Shown here: in pieces, positions 23,969-34,000 of the stretch
Position numbering within the stretch: position 1 is the first letter of the stretch
Layout of the letters: each line of letters begins with the position of its first letter
DNA from: a virus
DNA: 64,000 nucleotides
Virus record (IMG/VR): IMGVR_UViG_3300021963_000072
Span: 27,364 to 91,363 of that record
Direction: 5' to 3' (one strand)
Notes under the pieces: model-generated
Told to the model about the DNA's origin: nothing
The model's input: the letters and a program-made list of their open reading frames with translations, nothing else
The model's database searches: none
Position numbers and translations under genes: made by a program

Positions 23969-25624
23969 TCAACTTATATAATCCCACATATATTCCATAC
24001 CACCATATTCATCAACGTGCCATCTATCCCCTTGCTTGTCTACAAAAGAGTGTTCCTCGCTTATTCCATCAGTAATAAACCCAAATGGAGACATGTCTTG
24101 CTCTATTTGATTTTTTTGTTCTTCGTATAATCTTTTTCTAATATCTTGGTCCGTTAGTTCTCTAAAATAATCTTGTTGTATTAACCAAGAATAAATTACA
24201 AGGCACATCACAAGATCATCGTTCCTTCCTTCTTCGGCTTCAAATGAATTATTTTTTTGTATGAATGTAGTCAGTTCCGAAATAGTATCAAAATCAGAAA
24301 TTAAAAGTTTGTCTTCTTCAATCAATGCTTTTAAATTTAAACATCCAACTTTTTTGGTTGCTTTAGACATCTTAACTCCCAACTGACACTTTTTGCCAGA
24401 AAATCCTTGACCTAAAACTTGACCAGCTCTTCCTCTCATTGATGACATAAGAACATTTTCATATTCAAGGTCATAATGAAGGCCTGCCGCCACTTGATCT
24501 CCAACATCGTTTACTTCACATAAAACATAAGCTTTGTTGTAATTTACGGCAACTTCTTTTATTGTCTGTGGAAATACAATTGGTCTTATTTGATTATTTT
24601 TATATTTTGCTACCAATCTGTGCGGAAATTGTGATATGTCTATAACTGTAAAAGCGGAATAATCTTTTTCAACACCTCTTGCAACATCGACTGTTATTAC
24701 ATAACTATGATCTTCTTGTGGATATTCATATACATCCAATCCATTATGAGATTTTGATGGAGTGTCAAATGCAAGTGTATTTAATTTTGCTCCAGATATT
24801 AAAGTATCTGTTGATCCAAGAAACTGACATTCAAATTCTTGTCTCCACTGAGATTCTGAAGTATTTGCAATTGTAGTTGCTTTAAACTTTTCATCTCTAC
24901 CAGGAACATCAGTCCAATGGACATCTGTGGGAACGTAACTATTTTTTTGCTTTTGTGCATCATCCCAAAGTTTATAAAAATGATTCATTCCAAATGGAGT
25001 AGAAACAATTATAACTTTTGATGATTGTCCAGAAGTTATTGTTGGATATACTGAACTGAAAAAATTATCAGCAACAGTATTTGGAACGAACGCAAATTCG
25101 TCTAAAAAGATAATATTGAAAGTGCTTCCTCTGACAGATGATGCAGATGTTGAGGCAGCAAAAATCCTTGATTTATTTTCTAATTCTAAAGAACCTTTAT
25201 TCCAAGATAAAACTCCCTGCTGTAACCATTTTGGAAGATTTTCATATCCTGTTTGTAATCTTTGAAGAAGATCCCTTGCAGTATTTGCTTTGTTTGCAAG
25301 AATTGCTATATTTACATTGTCATTAAAAATGGCATAATGCAATAAAAATGCACAAACTGTGGTGGACTTTCCAGATTGACGAGGAAGTTTACATATATTA
25401 AAACGGTTATCATGAAACCGCCTAATCATTTTCTTTTGAAAGGGATACATTTTGAAAGGTTGTAATCCTTTATCAATAGTTACAATTTGCACATAATTTT
25501 CGGCAAAATATAGAGGATCATCATAACATTTTATGATTTCATCAATTTGCTCTTGAGTATATTCAATTGATATATTTGCTTTTTTTAGTAACGGATTACC
25601 AAGATAATGTTCATCATTACTCAT
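23969..25624 (-). CDS. 17: terminase large subunit gp17
   Basis: A 551-residue packaging motor (T4: 610). ATPase: Walker A PRQSGKST at 81-88 and Walker B IIFLDEFAF with D175/E176. Nuclease: D313 in TVDVARG, E370/D373/D376 in CEVNDVGDQ, and DDLVMCL near 480, the three acidic groups of an RNase H-like fold. It drives headful packaging through gp20. It begins 7 nt after the 467-residue ORF that separates it from gp16. Confidence 0.98.
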   Translation of the reverse strand: MSNDEHYLGNPLLKKANISIEYTQEQIDEIIKCYDDPLYFAENYVQIVTIDKGLQPFKMYPFQKKMIRRFHDNRFNICKLPRQSGKSTTVCAFLLHYAIFNDNVNIAILANKANTARDLLQRLQTGYENLPKWLQQGVLSWNKGSLELENKSRIFAASTSASSVRGSTFNIIFLDEFAFVPNTVADNFFSSVYPTITSGQSSKVIIVSTPFGMNHFYKLWDDAQKQKNSYVPTDVHWTDVPGRDEKFKATTIANTSESQWRQEFECQFLGSTDTLISGAKLNTLAFDTPSKSHNGLDVYEYPQEDHSYVITVDVARGVEKDYSAFTVIDISQFPHRLVAKYKNNQIRPIVFPQTIKEVAVNYNKAYVLCEVNDVGDQVAAGLHYDLEYENVLMSSMRGRAGQVLGQGFSGKKCQLGVKMSKATKKVGCLNLKALIEEDKLLISDFDTISELTTFIQKNNSFEAEEGRNDDLVMCLVIYSWLIQQDYFRELTDQDIRKRLYEEQKNQIEQDMSPFGFITDGISEEHSFVDKQGDRWHVDEYGGMEYMWDYIS

Positions 25625-25631
25625 AAACTAC

Positions 25632-27035
25632 CTACCATTTAACTTTATCTGCCCAATAAGCCGCACTCATTTTTCCTTTTGCAATATTTTTCGCATGTCT
25701 CGATTTAAATCTTTCACGACGATTTGCATATTCGTCAGATTCACCTTTTTTCTTAGGTGATCCTTTTACTCCAAGTTGACCAAATCGTATAAGTTTCTCT
25801 TTACCATTTGCACATGCTTTTACTACATGTGACTTGCCTTGTTCACCAGAACCATGTGCTTGTGATTTTGGTTTATTGCAAGGCATCTCGGACTTTTTTG
25901 CTTCCTCTATTTCAACCCCCTCTCCAACTACTTTATTATTTAAAAGATAGTTTTTTGATGGAGTATTGGAAATTTGAATAAATGGCTCACCTGGATTTAA
26001 TTCTGCAATTTTATATGCCACTACTCTTGAGTTTGGATATATTTTCTGAACTTCAAATGATACTTCTTCTCTTGATGGAAATTTTGATTGAGGGAAGAAC
26101 ATTTGAACATAATAATATTTTCCTCGCCATGATAAAGTCACAGCAACAATATTTCCAGATTGTGCTTTTATTCTTGTTGCCTCTGTCACGCTTTTTTTGG
26201 ATTCTACCTTTTTCAATTTTGTATAATAATCCGGAACTTCATCTAAATGTTGAAGTGCTGTAATTCTAGCTGAAGTTTTATTGGAAGTATGTTCTCCTTC
26301 AACCTTTATTCCAATTTCAAGTTGTTTTTTTATTGATTCTGGAGAAACTTTGTGCTTTTTTGCAATTTCTTCTGGGGATTTGTATGGTTGAACTGGACCT
26401 TTTGGATCCTTTTCCTCACTTACAGGACATGCCTTTTTCCCATGAACGGAACATGATTCACCTTCTTTTGTGTGGGAACATTTTTCTCCGGATTTAGTCC
26501 CATCAACATTTTTGCCAATTCCAACTTCAGTTGGTTTTTTTGATTGTCCTGGAACATCAAATCCCTTTGGCATTGGTTTGCATTTTTTATCTGTATTGCA
26601 CCAATACATTCCTTTACCGCACTTCTCTTCGCCAAGAATTTTTTCTACTAAAGATACTTCTTCTTTTTTTACTGACGGTAAAGATACAGATGCTGCCTTT
26701 TTCTTTTGAAGTTCTACTGCCTTTGATCCAAGTTGTTTTGCCGCATCCGGTGTCAATGCACCAGCACCAGAAGATTTTTTAATTGCAAAACTTGGATCTT
26801 TTCCCTCTTCAATTCCTTCATCACTTTGAAGATACTCTGCTGCCGTATCAATAAAATCTGCTGCTCTTGTAATTTTTGATTGAACCCAAGCGGGAAGTTG
26901 GTGATCTGATGTTTTTATTACTGTACGAAGTTTTTGAATAGATCTTTCAATTTGATCTAATTCAACTCTTGCCATATACCCTTCATCATCCTTCTTTTTG
27001 CCAGAAGCAACTTCTTTATGATCTTCGTTTAACAT
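25632..27035 (-). CDS. multi-domain cyanophage protein inserted between gp16 and gp17
   Basis: A 467-residue mosaic. Residues 10-75 hold KKKDDEGYMARVELDQIE and LPAWVQSKITRAADFIDTAA, a helical module found in cyanophage structural proteins. Residues about 135-200 are Cys-rich (KCGKGMYWCNTDKKC, GEKCSHTKEGESC). Residues about 222-275 (IAKKHKVSPESIKKQLEIGI) resemble DUF5661. A middle beta domain follows (VTLSWRGKYYYVQMFFP). The end from about 380 (KSHVVKACANGKEKLIRFGQ, MSAAYWADKVKW) resembles DUF5872. No function is known; a virion or packaging-linked role is inferred from position between the two terminase genes. Confidence 0.8.
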   Translation of the reverse strand: MLNEDHKEVASGKKKDDEGYMARVELDQIERSIQKLRTVIKTSDHQLPAWVQSKITRAADFIDTAAEYLQSDEGIEEGKDPSFAIKKSSGAGALTPDAAKQLGSKAVELQKKKAASVSLPSVKKEEVSLVEKILGEEKCGKGMYWCNTDKKCKPMPKGFDVPGQSKKPTEVGIGKNVDGTKSGEKCSHTKEGESCSVHGKKACPVSEEKDPKGPVQPYKSPEEIAKKHKVSPESIKKQLEIGIKVEGEHTSNKTSARITALQHLDEVPDYYTKLKKVESKKSVTEATRIKAQSGNIVAVTLSWRGKYYYVQMFFPQSKFPSREEVSFEVQKIYPNSRVVAYKIAELNPGEPFIQISNTPSKNYLLNNKVVGEGVEIEEAKKSEMPCNKPKSQAHGSGEQGKSHVVKACANGKEKLIRFGQLGVKGSPKKKGESDEYANRRERFKSRHAKNIAKGKMSAAYWADKVKW

Positions 27036-27058
27036 TTCTATTAAAAAATCTATATAAT

Positions 27059-27493
27059 TTATTTAGCGTCTCCCTCACTTTTCTGCGATTTGATAAATTT
27101 AGTAAGTTCTGCTGTCGATCCAATAAATAACGAATTATTTACAGTAGATGGTCCTTTTATTTCCCTTACTTCTTCTATATCTTTTAATTTTTTTTGCAAA
27201 TCTAAAAGTTTTTCGGTAGCATCGGCAACATTTTTAATTAATTGACCAGTTACTTCATAAGCTCTTGGAGATTCAGTTTCTCTTGCCAATTCCAGTGCTC
27301 CATTAATTGCATCTTGACCTTTTTCTATGATAGAATATATGTTGGATCTACTATATTTGTAATCTTTTTCTATATCTCTTTTTATATCTAAATCACTTGA
27401 AGAATCGATAGATTTAATATCTACAGTTTTTTGAATTGCAGTAATATCAGAATCTTCGATATTAAAAATAGAATCTAAATTATTATTTTTCAT
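27059..27493 (-). CDS. 16: terminase small subunit gp16
   Basis: A 144-residue protein (T4: 164) upstream of gp17, which regulates the packaging motor and recognises DNA. The helical core NIYSIIEKGQDAINGALELA, AYEVTGQLIKNVADATEKL and LLDLQKKLK gives the long coiled-coil hairpin of T4 gp16. The C-terminus is short. It lies 5 nt downstream of gp15, and a 467-residue ORF separates it from gp17. Confidence 0.9.
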   Translation of the reverse strand: MKNNNLDSIFNIEDSDITAIQKTVDIKSIDSSSDLDIKRDIEKDYKYSRSNIYSIIEKGQDAINGALELARETESPRAYEVTGQLIKNVADATEKLLDLQKKLKDIEEVREIKGPSTVNNSLFIGSTAELTKFIKSQKSEGDAK

Positions 27494-27498
27494 AAGAA

Positions 27499-28518
27499 TT
27501 AAAATAACTTCCCATCAAAACCAAAATCATCTCCCGGTTGAATTAAATCATTGTCAGCCTGAACAACCTTTTCTACTCCAGTTCCAGAAACATGATCTGT
27601 TGCTTTTGTTTTATAACTTCCTCTTACAACGGTAACAGTTTTTTTGTTTGAATCGATATAAGTGACTTTTAAAGATTCAGAATTTATTGTTATTATTGAT
27701 CCGACAGAAATATTACTAATTTCATTTAAACTCAACACGGTATCACTTCTTAAAACATCTTTTGTTAGATATGCAACTACTGTATCACTGTAACTCTTTG
27801 TTGCAGTTGGAGTAACTGAATATGTTGCGTCTCTTGTTATAGCATCTGGATTATCTGACGTAGTTCCAGCAACAAATCCAATTGTACTTTTTCTAATAAT
27901 ACCATCAGTAATTTTCTTAGTAGGACCAAATAGATATGTTTTTGCAGTAAATTTAATAGTATATATTAAAGCTCTTCTTGTTTCAAAATTTCCCTCATAA
28001 TCATCTTGCATTGTTATTCCTTCTATTTGAAAAGGAATGTCTTTCTTCTCACCAATTTCTTTTTGCAAATCTATTGTAAGAGTGTATGCTGGTTGAAAAT
28101 ACGGAAGTATTTGTTCTATAATTTGGAGAGCATCATCGTTTATCTTTGTCATTATATTTAACTCAAATGCCATATTATATGGAACGGGAATAAATGTTTT
28201 AATCACAGAATTTGGATTATCTTTATCTTTAACAGTAAAATATTCTGTCGTGGTTAATTTTCTATCTTGATCATAAGTTAATCCATTAAATTCAAATGAC
28301 ATCCTTGGCAATGTAATTTGAACTGGATTATTAAGATCTTTTGGAGCTTCATTTAATCTTGCTAAAAACTTTTGTTTTGGTCCATAAGCAATAGGAACTT
28401 TGACAACAGATGTAACTATCCCTTCTGCATTTGTTTTTCTTAATTCGATACTATTAAATAAAGTTCCAAATCCTATTACAACTTTTCTAAAAATTTCAAA
28501 GTAAAAATATTCAAACAT
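27499..28518 (-). CDS. 15: proximal tail sheath stabilisation protein gp15
   Basis: A 339-residue tail terminator (T4: 272). The start MFEYFYFEIFRKVVIGFGTL and the segments VPIAYGPKQKFLARLN and QIIEQILPYFQPAYTLTI parallel T4 gp15 (MFGYFYNSSFRRY..., ILPYFQPHF). gp15 caps the sheath and joins it to the neck. The extra C-terminal about 85 residues contain VLSLNEISNISVGSIITINS and a VVRGSYKT...H segment, a small module repeated in the giant baseplate proteins. It starts 10 nt after the gp14 stop. Confidence 0.95.
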   Translation of the reverse strand: MFEYFYFEIFRKVVIGFGTLFNSIELRKTNAEGIVTSVVKVPIAYGPKQKFLARLNEAPKDLNNPVQITLPRMSFEFNGLTYDQDRKLTTTEYFTVKDKDNPNSVIKTFIPVPYNMAFELNIMTKINDDALQIIEQILPYFQPAYTLTIDLQKEIGEKKDIPFQIEGITMQDDYEGNFETRRALIYTIKFTAKTYLFGPTKKITDGIIRKSTIGFVAGTTSDNPDAITRDATYSVTPTATKSYSDTVVAYLTKDVLRSDTVLSLNEISNISVGSIITINSESLKVTYIDSNKKTVTVVRGSYKTKATDHVSGTGVEKVVQADNDLIQPGDDFGFDGKLF

Positions 28519-28528
28519 TTCCCTTTAC

Positions 28529-29974
28529 CTATGGTGTTCCAAATGGATTTTGCTCTGAAAAATCTATTATTAAATTTGCTTCTTGTTGAATGTTTTTGTT
28601 GTCGGCAAAAACGTCTTCCTTATTATCTTTAAATTGATCTTGTGGGTCTGCAAGATTATCAGTATTTATAATTCTAACAGTATATCTAGCTCCAGATTCC
28701 TGACCAACGAGAACATCACCGTCTATAAATTTCCCATTAAGATTGCCAACTTCAAGAAGATAATTATTAATATTCCATCTCTTTACTCTTGCAGTTGTAC
28801 TACTAATTGTTCCAACAACAACTTCATTAAAATCATATGTACCAGTTCCGCCAGCAGATGGTGATCCAATAATTATTTGCGGTGTTGTTGAATATCCAGC
28901 TCCGGCATTAGTGATATAGATTCCTTCTATAGATCCACTTGGAGTCAATCTTACCGTTGCTGCCGCAGATACTGTGGTTCCTCCTCCAACAAAGGTTATA
29001 GAGGGTCTTACGGAGTATCCAGACCCCGCATTTGATAATGTTATTATTCCAATAATACCATCCTTTAAATATGCTTTTGCCGTAGCACTTTCACCGCCAC
29101 CATCAAGAATTGAAACTGATGGAGTTTGTGTATATCCATATCCGGGATTTATTAAATCAACCCTAACAACCTTAGATTTATTAGTGTCCATCTCACAAAA
29201 ATCTGGCAGGTTTTTTTCAAGAACTGCTGTCGCAATTCCAGTTCTTCCTGCTGGAATAAATGTTGGATATCCCGTTCCTGGGAATGCAGAAGATATAGCC
29301 ACTGTTGGGACAGATGTATAACCCCTACCCATATTAGTGACTTCAATATATTGAATTCCATCATTTACAATTGATGTGTATGCAGTTGCCGTCACTGCAA
29401 TTCCAATCATTTGTAAAGTTTGGATGTATCCAGCATCTATCAAATTATCATCAATTTCGTCAATACTTGTATCAACAACTTCTCCTTGCTCATATCTGTA
29501 AAGTTCACACTTTAATTCATAAGTGTAATTTCCTTTTAATGGATAGAAAGGTTGTTCGTGCTCTACAAATTTTATTTCAAATAACCTATCTCCCAATGGG
29601 AACCAAATTAAATCTCCTTCCTTAGGTCTATCCGGTAGTTTAATATTTGGAAGTTGTTTTATTAATGGAACTATGTACGTTTCAAATCTTTCCCTTGATA
29701 TGGTTAAAGTGAGATCATCCATATCTTGGAGACCAAATTTTGATAAAATGGTTCCTTGTCCTCCATACCCTTCATAGTCATTTACATATGCTTCTAATGG
29801 GTATGCGTTTTCAAATTCTGATTCTACTACTTCTTTAATTATTGTATTTTCTTTTTTAAATATTCTTGGAATATAATATACTTCAACGCCATACATTCTC
29901 AACTGTTCGTTGATTAAATCTTGAACAAGTCCTTGCTCTGCTTTAGTTCCGTTGAGAAAAAATGGATTTAACAT
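28529..29974 (-). CDS. 14: neck protein gp14 with internal Gly-rich module array
   Basis: A 481-residue neck/head completion protein (T4: 256). N-terminal FFLNGTKAEQGLVQDLINEQ and YGVEVYYIPRIF, and DDLTLTISRERFETYIVP, are gp14-typical. The extra length is an inserted array of about 185 residues (about 195-385) with four tandem units of the form I-x-I-x-x-x-G-x-G-Y-T-x-x-P-x-V (MGRGYTSVP, PGYGYTQTP, AGSGYSVRP, AGAGYSTTP). The C-terminal SEQNPFGTP closes the protein. It lies 2 nt downstream of gp13. Confidence 0.93.
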   Translation of the reverse strand: MLNPFFLNGTKAEQGLVQDLINEQLRMYGVEVYYIPRIFKKENTIIKEVVESEFENAYPLEAYVNDYEGYGGQGTILSKFGLQDMDDLTLTISRERFETYIVPLIKQLPNIKLPDRPKEGDLIWFPLGDRLFEIKFVEHEQPFYPLKGNYTYELKCELYRYEQGEVVDTSIDEIDDNLIDAGYIQTLQMIGIAVTATAYTSIVNDGIQYIEVTNMGRGYTSVPTVAISSAFPGTGYPTFIPAGRTGIATAVLEKNLPDFCEMDTNKSKVVRVDLINPGYGYTQTPSVSILDGGGESATAKAYLKDGIIGIITLSNAGSGYSVRPSITFVGGGTTVSAAATVRLTPSGSIEGIYITNAGAGYSTTPQIIIGSPSAGGTGTYDFNEVVVGTISSTTARVKRWNINNYLLEVGNLNGKFIDGDVLVGQESGARYTVRIINTDNLADPQDQFKDNKEDVFADNKNIQQEANLIIDFSEQNPFGTP

Positions 29975-29975
29975 A

Positions 29976-30821
29976 TTATCCTATCATGTCTAATGGTGGT
30001 AATTCATAGGTAGAAGACATTTTTTCAATTAAAGTGTCTATTTCTCTTTGTGCATCATCATACATTTGTCTCCCATTAAATTCTATACCTCCAGGAAGTT
30101 TAACTCCTTGGAATTTAATTAAATTCTGACCCCACTGCTTTTTAATCAATGATGTTGTATACATCTTTAAGAATGAATCATTCCAAACTCTTGAATAATC
30201 ATTTGGATCTAATAATCGATCACAATCAATTACTAAATATTGCCCAACTGATAATGACGACCAATCAATATCCAAATAAAGCCTATCTTGTCTCTTATTG
30301 AATCTTATTTGTTTTTGAGTAGAAAGTAGCCAGTCGATATCTTCCAAATAAGTTTTTACCATCGAATAGGTTAATAAATCAACGGAACTCCAATAATAAA
30401 CATCATTTAAAAATAGTTGATATTTTAAACTAAACATTCCGCTTGCAACGGAATTGGAACCTTCAAATGAAAATATTTTTCTTATTCCTAAAATGTGAGG
30501 TGGTATTGGAATATAATTTCCGGTCTCATAAAAATTAAAAGAAGTTGTTCCAATTCCAGGTATATTTGTTGATGTAGTCATTGTGCTGACACCAACTCCA
30601 TTTGGGTTTTTTGCTCTTCCCCTATCAATATCTTGTTGAGTTATTTTATATTTTAAAAATGTTTGAAATGAACCATCAAAGCATCGTTCTTGATACAGTT
30701 GTAAGGCATCATCAACCAAATCCTCAATTTGCTCTTCGGCAACGTTAATTTCCAAAACAGGCGCACCAAGTTTTCGTAAACAATAATCTATAAATTCTTG
30801 TCTAGTAGATGGTTGTGCCAT
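29976..30821 (-). CDS. 13: neck protein gp13
   Basis: A 281-residue head-tail connector (T4: 309). TRQEFIDYCLRKLGAPVLEI, the pair EEQIEDLVDDALQLYQERCF, and LVIDCDRLLDPNDYSRVWND with LKMYTTSLIKKQWGQNLIK are typical. With gp14 it completes the head so that the tail can bind. It is preceded by a 26-bp gap without a clear promoter and probably reads through from the 30848 gene. Confidence 0.95.
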   Translation of the reverse strand: MAQPSTRQEFIDYCLRKLGAPVLEINVAEEQIEDLVDDALQLYQERCFDGSFQTFLKYKITQQDIDRGRAKNPNGVGVSTMTTSTNIPGIGTTSFNFYETGNYIPIPPHILGIRKIFSFEGSNSVASGMFSLKYQLFLNDVYYWSSVDLLTYSMVKTYLEDIDWLLSTQKQIRFNKRQDRLYLDIDWSSLSVGQYLVIDCDRLLDPNDYSRVWNDSFLKMYTTSLIKKQWGQNLIKFQGVKLPGGIEFNGRQMYDDAQREIDTLIEKMSSTYELPPLDMIG

Positions 30822-30847
30822 AAAAATACTCTTTATTAATATCTATA

Positions 30848-31075
30848 TTATTTTGATAACAAAGATTTTAATAAATCTTTTATCTCATTAATGTCATCTT
30901 TTATTTCATTGAGATCATTTTCAAGAGTTTCTACACGTTTTAATTCTTTGGATTTTTGTTTATATGCCTCAATATAAGCATTATATGATTGAACGTCAGT
31001 ATTTACGATTCCATTTGTATAAGAATCTCTCACCAAATTGTCTTTTCCATGAACTGGAATATATCTATCATCCAT
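30848..31075 (-). CDS. small coiled-coil protein upstream of gp13
   Basis: A 75-residue protein. The N-terminal half (MDDRYIPVHGKDNLVRDSYT, then NAYIEAYKQK) is followed by a heptad-patterned helix (RVETLENDLNEIKDDINEIK). It is similar to a small conserved cyanophage protein found next to gp13; function unknown, perhaps a virion component or assembly factor. It starts 3 nt after the stop of the 2785-residue gene. Confidence 0.8.
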   Translation of the reverse strand: MDDRYIPVHGKDNLVRDSYTNGIVNTDVQSYNAYIEAYKQKSKELKRVETLENDLNEIKDDINEIKDLLKSLLSK

Positions 31076-31078
31076 AAT

Positions 31079-34000
31079 TTATATCTGCGGTTTAAGAGTT
31101 GCAATTGCTCTTAATGATTTGATCAACGGTGGCTTTGCTTGATTTTTTGAAGCCATGATAATTTTGATTGCATAAGCATTAAACTCTGGGAGATTATCTA
31201 CAGTATACTCAAGTTCGTCAAAAACTTCCTCAGATGTTGAAACTATTTTTCTATCTGAAGATCCATCATTTCTTGATGGATCAATAACACGTTTTACTCC
31301 CAAAGAATCAACTTGATAATTTGAATATCCGGGGAATAATTCAAAATTACTTACATCTGAATTTGAGTCGGTTCTTATCAATTTATATAAAACTCTAATA
31401 TCACTATCCTCATTAGTAAATCCTTTCATTAAAACTTTTAATGAATTTGCTGGAAGTTTTAAAGATATTGGTTTTGAGATATAAACGCATTCATGCTCAT
31501 CATTTGAACCTCTTACGTATTCAACATCTGCAAAAGTAGAATTTTCTTTTACTCCAGCTGGAGCATTAATTATATTAGAGGTTAAAATTATCGAAGTTGT
31601 TACATCATCTATTACTGGAGAAACTCTACTATCGTTTGTAGTCATATTCAACTCTATGGTCAAACTTCTATTTCCAGGAGAACCCTCTATCAATCTCGAT
31701 TCATTAACAGCAGATGCCACCAATCTTGGGGAATCAAATTGCTTTGTAGTTTCTAAAGAAATATCATCATATCCTTGATCTTCATACGAAGTTTCATCTC
31801 CATCAATACTTGTTCCACTAAAAGTTCTAACTCTTGCGGATAAAGATGTCTCACTTGGAACTATTGTTGCAAAGTTGGGAGTAATTAATTCAAATGGAAT
31901 GTTATTTGATACCAAAGTTCCAGATTCTCCAACCGACTTGGTATTTTTGAAATTGATTGCACTTCCTCTAGAAAATCCTATTGGATTTGATTCAAAATCA
32001 TCACTTCCTGATTCAATTTTTACATGGAAAGAATTGAATGTTGTTGGGTGAATTTCTTCATCTACTGCTAGTAATGAATGAACCTTGTTGATTCTTCTTA
32101 AAGAAATTCCATTAAGTTCATATTTGTATACTAAAATTCCAGAATCATAAGCTTGAGATTCTGATCCATCAATACCTCTCTGAATACTTTGAGAAAGACC
32201 TCCGAGAGTAGTTGAATTGGAAACAGTAGTATAACCAACAACCTCAGATCCAATTATTATATATCCTGGGTTACTTTCATCTACATTAAATCCTTCAAAT
32301 TGTTCAAATCCAATTGTACTATCAACGTTTATTGATGTAGTTTCGTTAGATGATAATGGTTGAATCAACTTTGTATTTAATGAATCACGCTCTGGTCTCA
32401 AATTACTAATTCTAACGTAATTTTGACTTGAATGCATACCATGATTTAAACAATTTATTTTTAAATGCTGTCCGTCGTAATAATTATCGGAAATAATCTG
32501 TGTTGGAACTGCAAATGTTGAATTTTCCGTGCTAACTCCTACTTGAGAAGAAATTCCAACTTCATTAATATACAGAAGTTCCACTCCAACACTAAAATCA
32601 GATTCAATTACAGTAATGTTATCAAGGAACAACGTATTTTTAAATGATAAATTAGATACCGATACTTTAGCACCAAAACCAACATCTTGCCCAACATTGG
32701 GAACTAATAATGAATCGCCAATTTGATATCCAAAACCACCATTAACAATATTGACTCCAGATATTATTCCATCAGTGACAACGATATCTGCAATTGCGCC
32801 ACTTCCCAATCCAGTTTCAGTAATAAGAACTTTATCTTCAAATGTATATGTTCCAGAGGCTGGAGTATATCCAGTTCCAACACTAGAAATTGTCACTCCA
32901 AGTCCTGTAGATATACTTCCACCAATTCCTATTAATTTGCCTTGAGATCTATTATTTTGATAAATTGTTACTCCCGGAACAACATTTGATTTAGGTTCTA
33001 TATTTGTCTTTAATGCAAGTTTTTTAGATAATAATTGAATTTGATTTTCACCCAAAACACTAACTTTATTATTCTTTAAAGACAGAACCGGATTAAAATA
33101 TCTAACAACACCTTGATTTGCAAAATCTGCTCTATAAATTTTATACTTTAAATCTTGCAATTGAGATGGAGTCCAGGTAGTGCCATTTTGTGATTTAAAC
33201 AAACTTCCTAAAGTTGGTTGTGATCCAACTTTTATGTTGGTTAATATATCATTTTCACCCAATTGGGCAATAAAAACTCTATAGTTTGCACTATTGGATA
33301 AAAGAACAATTGCATATTCTGCAGTTTGCTCACTTGCAATAGGGGCTCCTCTAACTTCTTGTGGCTTAGGTCCAGGTAAATATACTGGTGAACTAAATCT
33401 AAATCTGGTTGGAAGTATTCCATTAGTAGAAACATTTATTTCATCTGGAACCAAAGTAACTTCAGAAAATGGAATAACAACATTACTTGGAACTCCAGCA
33501 ATCATTGTGCGAATTTGAAGAGTAACTGGAATACTATCATCTACAGATTCAAAATAAACATCAACTCCAGTTAAGAATATTCCAGTTTCGTCTGGAACAT
33601 AGAATGACTGCGCTAATGGATCCCTAACCTCCCATCTGTTGACAAAATTAGTTTGGGTAGTTGATTGAGTTACTGTGGTAGTATTTGTAGTCGTATTTGT
33701 TATTACTGTAGTATTGACATTTCTTGATGGAGTTATATTATAATTCCTTGTAGTCAATATTGTTTTTTCAGTTACATTAGTATTTGCAGTTGATGTAAAA
33801 TCTTTTTCTGCGGAGCTTTCATTTATAACATTTTTATCATTTGAAGATACTGATGCAAGAGAAGGAACATCAATAATGGTGAATGTGTTTTCTCCATTAA
33901 TCCATTTTGGATTTCCTGGTATTTTCGGATCTGGAATGAACAAAGATCCAATCAATCTACCAACATTATCTGAAATTAATCTATTAGTTTTAACTCTTGC

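Noticed and set aside
23969-25624. Possible intein or intron in gp17
   Set aside because: ATPase and nuclease motifs are evenly spaced and the length is below that of T4 gp17, so nothing is inserted.
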